Shown one piece after another: positions 31,476-42,659 of a stretch of DNA of 64,000 nucleotides. Made by a program: the position numbers and the translations under genes. Numbering within the stretch: position 1 is the stretch's first letter; the number at the start of each line of letters is the position of its first letter. The stretch comes from Bedellia somnulentella (lineage: Eukaryota; Arthropoda; Insecta; Lepidoptera; Bedelliidae): contig OY755176.1 in the NCBI GenBank assembly GCA_963576735.1, positions 11,021,423-11,085,422 on the forward strand, written 5' to 3'. A model generated the notes under the pieces. It worked only from the letters and a program-made list of their open reading frames with translations, did no database searches and was not told the origin of the DNA.

Positions 31476-31832
31476 TGTCGGCGGCACCTAATATGGTTGC
31501 TCATTTGACTACATGTCGGCGGCACCTAATACAGTTACTGAATTGACTACGTGTCGGTAATACCTAATAGAGTTGCTGATTTGACTAAGTGGTAAGAAGC
31601 GGAAGGGCGTGTTCACGAGGTAATCGTGCGCCCTCTGATGGAGTTCGAGCAAGGATCATTCTGACGATGGACAAAGAGTGGATCGGTTGTGCTCGGAACC
31701 GTCATACGTTTATAATTTGTACTTAGTTAATTTGTGAATAGTGGCGAAGTTGATTAAAGCTGTGATTATTTATTTCTGTGTCTGATTTGTGATTGAGGAA
31801 TCATGAATCTACGCCGATCTACCTTGCCGACG
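31476..31832 (+). repeat. 3' LTR
   Basis: It begins TGTCGGCGGCACCTAATATG with three 38-bp tandem units and ends CTACCTTGCCGACG, near-identical to the 5' LTR without its SINE and without about 20 bases near the middle. Immediately upstream are a short palindrome (ACACACGAGGACGTGTGT) and GTCAGGATGGCCG. No obvious polypurine tract is present. Confidence 0.9.
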
Positions 31833-31859
31833 TAATATATATATTTAAACAACCAATAT

Positions 31860-32095
31860 CTACCAGTATCAATAGCTCAGTGGTGGTTATGGCGTCGGTT
31901 CGATCCTCGAATCGGGCCTACAAAAATGTGTCTTTTGTGTGACCTTGTGTGTGTGGTTAATTTATCATGGTTGTTAAAGTTAAGGGAAGACATCGTGAGG
32001 AAACCCATATGACTAAGTTGACTTAGTTGTACTTAGTCGAGAGTATATGGTTATCTCGTGAGTGCACTGTCGGGGATATACGGCGTGAACGTTTG
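31860..32095 (+). repeat. SINE family C
   Basis: The head has an A box AATAGCTCAGTGGTGG and a B box GGTTCGATCCTCG, followed by TTATCATGGTTGTTAA and GGAAACCCATATGACTAAG. An internal deletion joins it to CGGGGATATACGGCGTGAAC. Confidence 0.85.
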
Positions 32096-32137
32096 AGTTT
32101 GATACATTATTATAAATTTAAAAACCTTCATTTCATT

Positions 32138-32255
32138 ATCTTTTCCCCACGCAACTTCCAAAAGTGGCCGAGGAATTTCTAATTCCCAGCTCTGGCTATC
32201 TCTTCAAGGGATTTATAGCCGTGAGTATACTATATGTATGTATGTAAAATATACA
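32138..32255 (+). repeat. SINE family A, 3' half
   Basis: It contains CTTCCAAAAGTGGCCGAGGA and TTATAGCCGTGAGTATACTA, then TATGTATG units. Confidence 0.85.
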
Positions 32256-33237
32256 AAAAGAAGACATAGTTTTTACATTTTTCATCGAATCGTTACTAAG
32301 AATATATTGGTTTTTTACACCAATAGTCAAGTAGGTCGGTTTAGAATAGCACTTACACATTTCTTCCCGCAGTTGGCATCAGATGGTATTGGGGCTTTGA
32401 GGCTTTTTAAGGCCTCGGATGTGGCTGGAAACCAATGGAATTCACATGAATTCGAAAAGTGTAGTGATATGAAAAGATATTTTTGGTAAACACTTTAATG
32501 CCATGTTATATACACATATATTTTCTTTCCTGTACATTTTTTTTATTATCTCAAAATAAGGAAGTGAAATTTTGCGAGTAAGGTATCATGAAGTCACGAT
32601 GGTCAGTAAATACACCGTAACAGAGCAAAAAAAATGGAAAAATGAGAAAATTTGTATGATTGTTTGCAAGCATAACAGATTCCCAAATACATGATCCATC
32701 AATCATTTCTTCAAGCTCAAGATATCTTAATCGTCTTATACACATCTATAGGAAAGATAAGTTCGCTTTTATTATAAATGCCAAATTTAATGTATTAATA
32801 TTCAAATATTGTGTAAACAACGAACGAATGAAAGAGAAATCGACTCATTTAATCCTAGAGTTTTGCTAATAAAATGATAATAATATAATATATAAGATAC
32901 GAATAGGAAATTCCTTGGTCTGCCAAGTAATGTTTGCTGATTTCAAGCTCTTCAAATTATGTAACCTTCCAACAAATACCAATAACTTAAAATTCGTCAT
33001 TAATATTTTTTTGTACTCATTCATGGAACTTTTATCAAACTAGATATAAATAATTGCCCTACTTTACACCAATCCAAACCCAATTATTTCTTCTATAGCG
33101 GAACAGCGTCAGAGCATTTAATAAAAGGTAATATATTCAATAAATCACATTGACAGTTATCCCAGCGACGACCTTATTGAATATTAAATCGATGGAAATT
33201 ATTTTCGTTTAATTTAGTTTTCATACTAACTAAAAGA
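32256..33237. other. no recognised feature
   Basis: AT-rich DNA. The frame 32238-32489 starts inside SINE A and carries no motif. Confidence 0.4.
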
Positions 33238-33415
33238 CTGTGTAGAGTTAGCATAGAATAGCACTAACCTATTTCTTCTGTCACATGTCTAACAAGTTGA
33301 ATTTAAAGGGGATTTGGCTAAAGACCCATCATTAATCATCCTTTGTTTTACAATATCTTCCTCACTCAACTACCAAAAGTTTCTGCAGAATATTTTATTC
33401 CAAAAACATTACTCG
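33238..33415 (+). repeat. SINE family A, degenerate
   Basis: The head TAGCATAGAATAGCACTAAC and the later CTCAACTACCAAAAGTTTCT are recognisable, with the middle deleted and the tail lost. Confidence 0.6.
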
Positions 33416-33593
33416 TGTAGGACAACTTAACCCTTAAAAAACGCGGACCAGAGTTCATACAAAAACTGAATTCCTCTAGCTTCTAACTAATGTCGGCCAA
33501 TCTTCTTAATTAAACGTGCAGTTTACCCTTATCTCTAGAAGTCTATGATTGAATACAATAATGTTTGCACCTACTAAACCTATTATTATTATT

Positions 33594-33812
33594 GACGACG
33601 TCCGTGGTCGAGTGGGTAGGTAGGTAGGTGGATAGGGTTCGATCCTCGTTGAGGGCAACATTTATGTGATGGGCATATATGATTGTTTCTTAGTCTTGGA
33701 TGTTATTTATATGTATATTATATAATATCAAATATATCGTTGAGTTAGTATCCCATAATAGAAGTTTTCTTAGTTTGGGGCTAACTTAATCTGTGTAAAA
33801 TATGTCCGCATA
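33594..33812 (+). repeat. tRNA-derived SINE, family D
   Basis: The head CCGTGGTCGAGTGGGTAGG and the B box GGTTCGATCCTCG are followed by GAGGGCAACATTTATGTGAT and a body ending GGGCTAACTTAATCTGTGTA. I recall this layout as a common lepidopteran SINE. Confidence 0.75.
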
Positions 33813-33849
33813 TTTATTAATTTACACTCTTTAACCATATATAACCATA

Positions 33850-33945
33850 TATATTTAACCATCTTCTCCCCTAACTTTCCAAAAGTGGCTGAGGAATTTC
33901 TAATTTGTAGCCGTGAGTATATGTATATAAGTATGTATGTTATAG
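33850..33945 (+). repeat. SINE family A, 3' fragment with internal deletion
   Basis: AACTTTCCAAAAGTGGCTGA leads to GGAATTTCTAATTTGTAGCC and the CGTGAGTATATGTATA tail. Confidence 0.8.
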
Positions 33946-34110
33946 TCTTTAATTTACCCCAGGCATATACCCCTCAAGGAAACGGGCAATTGAAAAAAAA
34001 AAAAAAAAACTTAAAAAAACGGGATGCGAGTTTAAAATTGATTCTGATGGGTTAAAAGAGATATTGCAACGACAAAAATAGTATTTAGAACCGTTATTAT
34101 ATAAAAAAAT

Positions 34111-34766
34111 TGAGATGTGCCGATTATGACTTTCGCCGACTAGCGTACTAGCCGATTAGTCGGCTAAGCCGATTACGGTTTCGGGGATTTCCGTAACGCT
34201 TCGTTTACGGCTGATTCGCGCGCAATTGCATATGCCGCCTGCGAGCGTGTCGGAACATCATGCCGTGAAGTGCCGGCTTAGAATGTCGCTACCCCTTTCA
34301 ACCCACGGGTGTCGTAAGAGGCGACTAAGGGTATTGGGGCTTTTTATTGGATTTTTGGGCGATGGGTTGGAGACCCATTACCAAAAACCTTTATTTTTAC
34401 CATCTTTTCCCCACTCAACTTCCAAAAGGGGCTGAGGAATTTATAATTCCTTAGCTCTGGTTACCCCTTCTAGGGAAATATAGCCGTGAGTATATGTATG
34501 TATGTATGATTACCAATGGAAAGATTGCTTTACATTTTTTAATGTATAAGACTGGTTGTTATAAAATTAAAAAAAATATATAATCAAGGTTTGTATTTTT
34601 ATTTCATGTAGTTCCCCCGCATTCATATTATTGAGAAATACATACAATACAACGTAAGAAGCCGGATAGTCGACTTTGCCGATTAGTCGCCGACTAATCG
34701 ACGACTACAATAGTGACCGGATAGTCGGCTTTACCGACTAGTCGCCGACTAGTCGGGACATCTCTA
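34111..34766. mobile_element. hAT-type MITE interrupted by SINE A
   Basis: The ends read TGAGATGTGCCGATTATG and, inverted, TAGAGATGTCCCGACTAGTC. An 8-bp duplication AAAAAAAT flanks it (34103-34110 and 34767-34774), as expected for hAT. The interior has repeated GACTAGTCGCCGACTAGTC-like words. No transposase is encoded. Confidence 0.82.
34263..34512 (+). repeat. SINE family A, full length, inside the hAT MITE
   Basis: It runs from AAGTGCCGGCTTAGAATG to CCGTGAGTATATGTATG with TATG units. The order of events is MITE first, SINE second. Confidence 0.88.
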
Positions 34767-34782
34767 AAAAAAATGTAAACGA

Positions 34783-34880
34783 AGCTCGGGAAGGTTTGCC
34801 AGGATCGTACTAAGTGACGATCAATAGTCACCGCCTACCCTAATGCGAACTGATGGCGTGAGTATATGTACGTTTATATT
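34783..34880 (+). pseudogene. LINE 3' end fragment (family of 9985-11157)
   Basis: It corresponds to the last codons and 3' UTR of the LINE at 9985: TTTGCCAGGATCGTACTAAG, then CGCCTACCCTAATG and GGCGTGAGTATATGTACG. It is strongly 5'-truncated. Confidence 0.8.
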
Positions 34881-36130
34881 AGCGAGTAGCAGTATACAAT
34901 AAACAAGTGAGATAATAATCTTTTGTTATTTCAAAATCACGTTTAAGGGATAATTTCAACACGTACACTATAAAACAGTTTACATAATAAATATAAAGCG
35001 CGACATTTAAAGTTTTGAACGAATTTTTGTAAGCGATTTTAATCTTTACGATAGCTATTTAAAAGTGCTTATCAGGTTTTTTCATTAATCTTATCGATAA
35101 ATAAGAGCAAAGCTTAGGCCAAACTCAAATAAATGTGTATGTCGATAGTTCAAATGAAAATTGGGCTATCAAGTAATTTTGTATTTCATAAAAATAACAT
35201 ATAGCAAGGAAATAAGCATGCGCCAAATCTCGAGTTTTCGAAATTTGGTAAAAAAATAATTAAAAATAACTCAAACAGTGGGCATGGAGCTCGAAGTATA
35301 TTTGTCATTTATCACTTTTTATCACATGCTTTACATGCATACCTCCCAAACTTTGAAAAGAGATAAGTCAGCGTTCTAGTAATATAAATATCGTCTGTTA
35401 ATCCAGTAAAATCTAAATATGTTATACAGACTATAAACAAATTTATACCTATCAAGTTTTTTCGTTCATTTTATTAACGCCCCCAGCCTCGTTTATTTTA
35501 GAACCAACTAATCGTTTTTCATTTCCGTAAATAAAAGTCATTTTGAATATAGAGAAGTATATAACTAACAGCCCATTCTGAATTAGGCTTTATAAATGTA
35601 AACTGTAAAGTGGCGTGTAGACCCCTGGCGTCTGAAGTTGTGACACGAAAATTGCCTTCTACGGGCTAACGGGTAAACACTAGAATGGATTGTTGCATAA
35701 TATGCAAACGTTATTACTGGCAACACTTTAATTGCACCGAACCAATCTCCAGCTACTTTAATTGGAATATAAATTGTTTAATCAGACAAATAGATTCTTG
35801 GTAGTATAGTTCAGTTTTATTTTACCTTTTTGTTGCGGTTTAAGATATCATTTAAGTTAGGAAGTGGTGTAGTATTTCTCATGTTAATATATCGTCATAA
35901 ATTTCGTTCCAGACACGTAGTACTTTTAGTTGACCGTAGTCACAAATATGGAATGCGGGGTTTGTGGAATCGAAATAGCAGGGCGATGCAGTTGGTACGA
36001 AAGTATTTTGATCATAAATCTAAACTTTTCCAGGAAGAAACTAAGTTTTAGGACCGGAAAGTGATTGTTTAGTTCCATGTATATGAAACCCTATGCCTAG
36101 ATGTAAATTGTTTATCATTTCTTAATAAAT
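34881..36130. other. no recognised feature
   Basis: AT-rich DNA. The 73-codon frame at 35830-36051 shows no motif or splice context. Confidence 0.4.
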
Positions 36131-36470
36131 ACGACGTGATAGCTCAATGGGTAGAACGCTGGTTAACGTGCAAGCGACTAGTGTTCAAATCCCGGGCCGG
36201 GCCTACACCAATTTGTCTTTTCTAAAGACATATGTGTGGTAAATTTATCATGGTTGTTAACGGTGAGGGAAAACATCGTGAGGAAACCCACATGACTGAG
36301 TTGTACTTAGTCATGTGACAGTGTATTCGTACAAAACGGCGATAGGCCTGCCCCCTATCACGTGAGTACACTGTCCATGCAAAACTGGTGACAACGTCAC
36401 GTGATGTTCAGAAGTATTAGTACCTCTGCCAACCCCCTCGGGGATATTCGGCGTGAACGTTTATGTATGT
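36131..36470 (+). repeat. SINE family C, complete reference copy
   Basis: The A box GATAGCTCAATGGGTAGAAC and the B box GTGTTCAAATCCCG are followed by GGCCGGGCCTACACCAATTT, ATCATGGTTGTTAACGGTGA, GATAGGCCTGCCCCCTATCA and the end CGGCGTGAACGTTTATG. Its ATG(TT) tail resumes at 39283 after the transposon, giving TATGTTATG units. Confidence 0.92.
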
Positions 36471-37289
36471 GGGTCGTTTTCAAATTTTGCGCAGGTAAAT
36501 GAATCTTATATTCAAAGTTTTTCATTTTATATAAAACTATTTTTTTACTGATTTTTTGGATACGCTATTCGTAATGACTATTATACTTTTCATTTCTATT
36601 ATTTGGCGCGAAGTTTGCCTCATAATTTCGGTTTTTTTTTTCAGTTTTGTAGAATAAGGTGCAAAAAAATACAACTCTGTTACCAATCATATTCAAGATA
36701 TATTTTAAACATAATTAAATTTAAACCAATTTTTTTGGCATCATTGCTCACAACACAGTATTTATTAGGAACAAGTATAATTATAATGACTTCTCTTACG
36801 TATCTTTCAACAATAAGTATATATATAAAACAACTCTGTTACTATCATTAAGTTTACAAATCTTATATTCCACCTAAATTCTTGTTTTTTTAATATAAAA
36901 CTAAGTAACGACGAGTAATCGAAAGGTAATAAATTAAATAATGATATCAGCAAAAAACCTACATTTGGGACATCTGTTTCTCAAATAACCTACAAATAAT
37001 CTTCTGGAATTCTTGGGACACAAAAGTAACAGAGTAGTACTTTAGTAACATAGTTGTTTTTTGTACTTTAGTTACACTTAAAGAACCATTATCTGTAATA
37101 CAATTGACATTAACAATGAGATCGTTTCACTCGAATTTTCTGCCCATCGAGTGTCAAATTAGTAGTACCTCTTCGCTGTTTCTCTTTTGCATTTGTTAAC
37201 TTTTTTAGGCTCCAGAACGATAGAGCTTAAATTATTAAAAGGCTCAAGGTCAGTCTCAACTAATCTTAATTTTGGGTAGCCTTAAAAAA

Positions 37290-37448
37290 ACATTATCTTC
37301 ACCTCACCATCGTCTTCTATGTCACTTACTACTTTGTTTCTACCATCTTGGCCACTATCAACTGCCAAATGGGACTGAGGAGTTTCTAGCTCTAAAGCTC
37401 TGGCTGCCCCTTTTTGGGATTTTTGGCCGTGAGTATATATGTATGTTT
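37290..37448 (+). repeat. SINE family A, degenerate 3' half
   Basis: TACCATCTTGGCCACTATCA and TGGGACTGAGGAGTTTCTAG lead to GGCCGTGAGTATATATGTAT. Confidence 0.7.
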
Positions 37449-37803
37449 ATAATGGAATAAAAATTTTGTTTCTGCCGGTATTGGGTAGCTGGTCCATCAG
37501 AGAAAACATGCAACACTGTCAATCTTGACTTTCACTACCATCTTCCCTTGCGTTCTTTTTTTTTCTTTTGTGTAATCAATTTCTGTATTTTTCATACGTT
37601 TTCTGTGTTTCCTCTAATACTTTTGACCTAAATAATTTTGACCTGTGTTTTTTTGCGGGCTTTCTGCCGCATTTTGTTGTTATCGTTATCGAACCAGTTT
37701 TGCTATCACGAGAATTTGAAATTCGAGGCTTGACAAATGTCTAAACACAGACAATATTAATGGAGGACGTTGATTTTGGTCTTCAACAGATGAAGTACTT
37801 AAT

Positions 37804-38074
37804 CATACATACATACATACATATACTCACGGCTAGAAATCCCTAAACGGGGTAGCCAGAGCTAAGGAATTAGAAATTCCTCAGCCACTTTTGGAAAGTT
37901 GTGTGCGGAAAAGATGGTAAAATAAAGGTTGTTGGTGATGGGTCTCTAACCGCATCGCTCAAAAATCCCTTAATAGCCCCAATACCGTTAGTCGCCTTTT
38001 ACGTACACCCACCGGAAGAAATGGGGTAGTGCTATTCTAAGCCGACACTACACAGCAGCAGCGGCTTACAATAC
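37804..38074 (-). repeat. SINE family A, full length with 11-bp target duplication
   Basis: AAGTACTTAAT flanks it at 37793-37803 and 38075-38085. The element has the complete head and the TATG tail on the minus strand, and sits inside the 36471-39282 transposon. Confidence 0.93.
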
Positions 38075-39297
38075 AAGTACTTAATTGTGGAGTCATAATA
38101 TCAGGTGGTGATTTGGTTTTCATAACAATGCGAAGAGCTTAACCTCGGTTTGTACGTTTAGCATTTGCAGCTCGCCATTTTTGTAATTGCTATGTATTTC
38201 CTTCAAGTTTAATCTTTTAGTAACCGTTTCTTTGAATGGTATCTGTCTAAATTCTTTTTCTTAGATTCCGCTTCTTTTTCTGGGTTGCTTTTTGTTTTTG
38301 CGGTCTTCTCTATATGGCCGTTGTTTTTAAAACCAGTTTGAAATAGATAGGTGTAAAACCATCTGAAACATATAATATAAATAAATATGTTTAAAAATAT
38401 ATCGCTATCGTGTTTCATAATACTTTTTGGTACAAAGTTTAAACAAAAGTCTACTCTGTTACCTAGTTTACGACTCTGTTACCATTAATTAAGTAACAGA
38501 GTTGTTAGTAACATAGTGGTAAATCTAACAGTCTTAGGACCATTTATGTTAGCTACACCCCGTGGATTGAGACAATTCATGGTTAAAAAAGATATTCACA
38601 CTAAATACTACGAGTTTAACGTAAATTCAATAAGAAATTATTAATTACTTACCCAATTATGTCGGTAACAGAGCGGACGTAGAATAAACCCACGCGCAAC
38701 TTTTGACGCCGCATGGCAGTCTGGCTAGCTGCATGACCCCCCCGCCCTTGTGTTTAGCGTTCATAATAATAACGGCTACTGCACTTCAACTGTTAGAACT
38801 ATGCATTCAGTGAAATCTGTATTTCTTCTCAGGTTTTAGTATAGTAACAGAGCGGTACTATTAATTTAGCAGACTCGTGGGACAAAAGTTTAAAACTCAT
38901 ATTTTATAATCATTTAATGTCTATGTAGTGTCATGATTGCATTTAATGTATTATTATAAAGTCTTATTTAAATATAATTCGATATTTGAAGCATGTAAAT
39001 AGCAGAAAGGAAAAATGTCCTGACTATGTTCATTGTATCGGCGCTTGGGACAGAAGAAAAATGTATGAAAATCAACTCTGTTACCAAGAATGACCACATT
39101 GTTATGACCAAAAACATATAAACTAGGTAGATCAGGTACTGTTTTTTAATGAAAATATCTTTGTTTTGTTGTACAGTTTACATAATAATAATTGTAATGT
39201 TAAAAAAATCGTATTATTTATTTTTAAAAAATATATACATTTCCGGGGACAAGTTTACCTGCGCAAAATTTGAAAACGACCCATGTTATGTTATGTT

Positions 39298-39885
39298 CTT
39301 AATAAATAACTGTAACTGTACTGTTTTATTGTTCGTACATAAATAAAAAAGGTCAGGAGCTTATTCGAGATACGAATAATTTGACTGTACATAATAACAT
39401 ATGTTAAATTATATGAATTTTCATTTTATTGTTTTTCTGTTACTAGCTTCTCCCTTTCAACTTATTTTATGTATACTTACTTATTAAACTCCTAACTATA
39501 GATTGCCATTGTTCACGAGATCCTAAAAAATCTTTTCTACTTATTTCTACATTTGTAATGCCTTTCACTCATGATATTTTATGGGAGAAACAAAATACTG
39601 AAAATACAGTTTTTGACAATTTTTGAAACGTCAAAAAGTTATCCTAACAAACCTGTTGCTACTTCTAAAACGAGAGTTTTTATCAGACATCAGAGAAGTA
39701 CTGACAAACAAGTTGCCAATAAATTCACGAGCAAGCCACTCCTGTAAAGTTTTCCTTGACGTTGAATTTAGGCGAACGTTACCGTAGTTTCTTAGGGTTA
39801 CCCTATTTCTTGAGATTTCGCTTGTAAATCATACCTATGTTTTTCCTCATATATTTTTAGGAATATTTTCATGGTTTATTCCAGT
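39298..39885. other. no recognised feature
   Basis: AT-rich DNA between repeats, with no supported feature. Confidence 0.4.
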
Positions 39886-40022
39886 TGCTGTGTAGTGTCG
39901 GATTAGAATAGCACTACCCCATTTCTTCCGGTGGGTGTACGTAAGAGGCGACTAACGGTATTGGGGCTTTTAAGGGTTTTTTGGGCGATGCGGTTGGAGA
40001 CCCATTACCAACAAACTTTAAT
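39886..40022 (+). repeat. SINE family A, 5' half
   Basis: It runs from GCTGTGTAGTGTCGGATTAG through GTAAGAGGCGACTAACGG and GCGATGCGGTTGGAGACCC, then stops at CCTTTATT-like sequence where a family-B SINE begins. Confidence 0.85.
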
Positions 40023-40186
40023 TTATAAATAAAGAATAAATAAAGGAAAGAAAAATTTCGACACAGGCGGGAATCGAACCCGCGACCTCGGGTATACGCC
40101 CCCGTCGCTCTGCCAATTGAGATACCGTTTCAATGGCTGCCAGCGCGAAATTCTTCTATCCTTTATTTCTTTACACGTTTAAGTAG
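40023..40186 (-). repeat. tRNA-derived SINE, family B
   Basis: On the minus strand the A-box region TATCTCAATTGGCAGAGCG and the B box GGTTCGATTCCC are present, with the AAAAATTTCGACAC junction (plus strand) shared with the copy at 15097. A short repeat GTTTGCGTTTCCTACCTCCG follows at 40187 and is also at the window start. Confidence 0.85.
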
Positions 40187-40220
40187 TGTTTGCGTTTCCT
40201 ACCTCCGAATTTTAACTAAT

Positions 40221-40867
40221 TCGGAAGGCCACTTGTCTACCTTTTCAGATAGAATGCAAATGTTGAAAACGCCTAACTATTTTGTTTTATTTAAAATATT
40301 CTGCTTTCTTTTGTTTAAAGTTTAATTTATATTGCAGTTTATGTTTATCTAAACGAGCACTTTTGAGTTGTGCGTAACGTGAGAATACGGGATTTTCTTG
40401 GACAGGTATTATAATTTAATAGTACCCCAGCCTAAACTTACATTTTAACATAATTTTTTGGAAATATACATATTATATTTTATTTACTAGTATAGTATGT
40501 ATATACATAGTATAGTTTATGTTTTTAAGTTTAATATGCTTTGAGATATGAAGCAGCAACCTTAATGTTGTAACCCTACACAGTCGGAGATTCGTTCGAG
40601 AAAGTTCTCCTGTGATGCATGTTTGTTCACTAACTTCACTATTCGCATTTCCATCTCGATAAACTACTGCAATGTCAAATGTTAATGAAGCTTTACGACT
40701 AATTTACTGAGCTGAGAATATTTAATGTGTCACGTGATATCTTTAAGAATGTAGTTTTGATTTTTTGTAAACACCTACTTATTATTAATTAATTATTATT
40801 AATTACGTCTTTACAAAATGGCAGCTTATCTCGGGTAAAAGTATAACATAATGAAAAATAAAGTGAG
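40221..40867. other. no recognised feature
   Basis: AT-rich DNA with an AATTATTATTAATTA-type simple stretch near 40780. Confidence 0.4.
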
Positions 40868-41470
40868 TCACAAAATGTTATTTTATTTATTTTATTTTAT
40901 TTTATTTTATTTGGAAGATTTACAGCGTATACATTAACTAAACAATAAAGTAAACAGTGCAATGCCAATTAAAAATCTCCACCTATAACAATAAAAACTA
41001 GAAAACAACAACTTACAGACTAAAAGAAAATTCAAATAACAGACTGAGAACAATAGAAATAACGGTAACAACATTAAAAACTAAATTAATTATTGCTAAA
41101 TAAGAAAAATATAAAAATAATTAACTTAAATGTTTTGAAAAAATGAATTGGCAAGTAATCGCTTAATTGCTGAAATGCTGGAGTTAAATATGTCGAAATC
41201 ATTTTGAATTTCATTATATTCCCTAGAAACTCGTATTATAAATGAATTCTGCCTGTAGTTGGTTCTGGCCTGAGGCACATGTAATAAAGACCGCTGACGT
41301 AATGCCATCGGATTTGTACGCAGCTGTACCTTGGACAGTAACTCAGGACAATTAACCGAACCATTTGCTATCTTAGCCAAGTTACAGATATCTGAAATGT
41401 TACGTCTAACATCGAGTGGGACGAAATGATATTTTTTGCAACGCTCATAGTAGCCTGAAATCGATTGCTT
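40868..41470 (-). pseudogene. LINE 3' end: RT C-terminus plus TAAAA tail
   Basis: The minus strand reads YYERCKKYHFVPLDVRRNIS, then NGSVNCPELLSKVQLRTNPM, HVPQARTNYRQNSFIIRVSR and AIKRLLANSFFQNI before its stop at 41126. This is the terminal domain of a Jockey/CR1-like ORF2. A 3' UTR of about 250 bp leads to (TAAAA)n at 40870-40910. It is 5'-truncated near 41470. Confidence 0.75.
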
Positions 41471-42461
41471 ACAATATTAATATAAAATTAATATAAAACA
41501 GTACTTAATTTTGAAATGATGATAGAATATGTCTAGACATGAATGTAGATGAATCTTCTAGTCTACAAATAATTTACTCAATTCAATTTCAAAATAGGTG
41601 CTCCAAAATATTTACGCGTGGAATAATTTGTAATCCGGAAGAAATTCTAGTGTTCAAATATCCCTCTTCCAAAGTCTGAACTCTTTAGTTGTTTTGGTCT
41701 GAATGTCAAAGGAATATAGAAAATTGGGTCTAAATATAATTATAAATTATTCCTGTGCAAGATAGACTCGCTCCTGAAGGGTTTTGTAGTAGCAAAGCAT
41801 AGGCAAGGAAGCAGGATTTAAAAACCAAACTTAAGTACATACATATACTTTTTGTAGTGGTTGTACCGAATACAAAAGTATGATTGCAATTAGCAATGTT
41901 CAATGTACAATATTTTTAAAACCACAATATTTTTTTAAACACTTTTGGTCTCACACAAAGATCACTTGCATCATCCAAAAAGCTCTTAAAAAACCCTTTT
42001 GTCACTGGTAAAAACAAATACGGAGAGAGATGGGGCAGTAAATATACTAAGATTACACTTCTCAAACAAACACACTCACTCTTAATGATAATAAATCCAG
42101 GATTATTGCACATTCAACCCAAAACCATCGTATGTTAAATGTATGAATAAAATATTTATACACCATATTCAAAATATTAACTGTTCCAAGTATAAAGCTA
42201 CAACTCGGATGAGACCATTCAATAAAATGTGTCCTTTGGGTATTATAATTTTCAATGACATATGTTGCAATGTGCTTCGGTTTACGAGTAAAAGAATGAA
42301 TTTTTATTGCAAAACATATTTTTAATATGCAATTAAGATATAAAAGTAACTCATTGTTTCATTTTATAAAATCTGCGTCGGGCAGTATATGTTGCCATTT
42401 ATTGCCTACGGCATAGATTGATTGCTCTCACGATGGGATTGATAAAAAGGCTTTGAGTTAC
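41471..42461. other. no recognised feature
   Basis: AT-rich DNA, with no motif in the short frames on either strand. Confidence 0.4.
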
Positions 42462-42632
42462 CCAAAAGAAGAAGTTCATAAGAATCATGAAACAAACCAT
42501 TTTGTACCAAGTTACTATGTTCGAAATTGAGGATAGCAGTTTGGCGCTGCGGTGGTGGCCCGGTGCTGCCCCCAACACTGACCGTTGATGATTGTGTAAG
42601 AGTATGTAGCCGATCAGTCATAGATGGCAGTT
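42462..42632 (-). CDS. candidate internal exon of an unidentified host gene
   Basis: On the minus strand an acceptor CCAATTTTAG precedes 42632 and a donor G|GTAACT follows 42462. The 171-base interval is open and phase 1 at both ends. It encodes LPSMTDRLHTLTQSSTVSVG then GSTGPPPQRQTAILNFEHSN and LVQNGLFHDSYELLLL. Base composition is distinctly less AT-rich than its surroundings, and codon use looks genuine. It is not part of any repeat I can see. I do not recognise the protein. The open frame also extends to a stop at 42406. A chance open stretch remains possible. Confidence 0.35.
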
Positions 42633-42659
42633 CTAAAATTGGGTTGTAATGTAATATAT

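Larger units (their letters stand above)
14791..31832 (+). mobile_element. decayed Ty3/gypsy LTR retrotransposon carrying nested insertions
   Basis: Matching LTRs lie at 14791-15361 and 31476-31832 in direct orientation. Between them, in the expected order, are a primer-binding-site-like segment, gag, protease, reverse transcriptase and integrase remnants, and a minisatellite. Subtracting the LINE (with its own insert) and the SINE in the 5' LTR leaves only about 3.3 kb, so most of pol had been deleted. Two large pol deletions are visible, gag to protease and RT to the integrase C-terminus. Frameshifts and stops show it was dead. Neither an envelope gene nor an intact enzyme is present. Confidence 0.9.
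36471..39282. mobile_element. 2.8-kb DNA transposon with perfect 29-bp TIRs
   Basis: The 29-bp ends (36471-36499 and 39254-39282) are exact reverse complements and begin GGGTCGTTTTCAAATTTTGC. ATGT is duplicated on each side (36467-36470 and 39283-39286). Joining the flanks restores the tail of the family-C SINE. The decamer ACTCTGTTAC occurs seven times exactly (36674, 36833, 37026, 38453, 38473, 38493, 39075; mixed orientation) plus near-copies at 38665 and 38844. A lysine-rich minus-strand segment (38209-38418, with NPEKEAESKKKNLDRYHSKK) may be a coding relic. The superfamily is not assigned; 4-bp duplication excludes hAT and Tc1/mariner. Confidence 0.88.

Noticed and set aside
14791..31832. 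an envelope gene making the LTR element an endogenous retrovirus
   Set aside because: Nothing between the integrase remnant and the 3' LTR is coding except the nested LINE and transposon. The interval is a minisatellite and untranslated sequence.
36471..39282. two unrelated SINE-flanked fragments in place of one transposon
   Set aside because: The 29-bp ends are perfect reverse complements, ATGT is duplicated, and the SINE tail rejoins across the gap.
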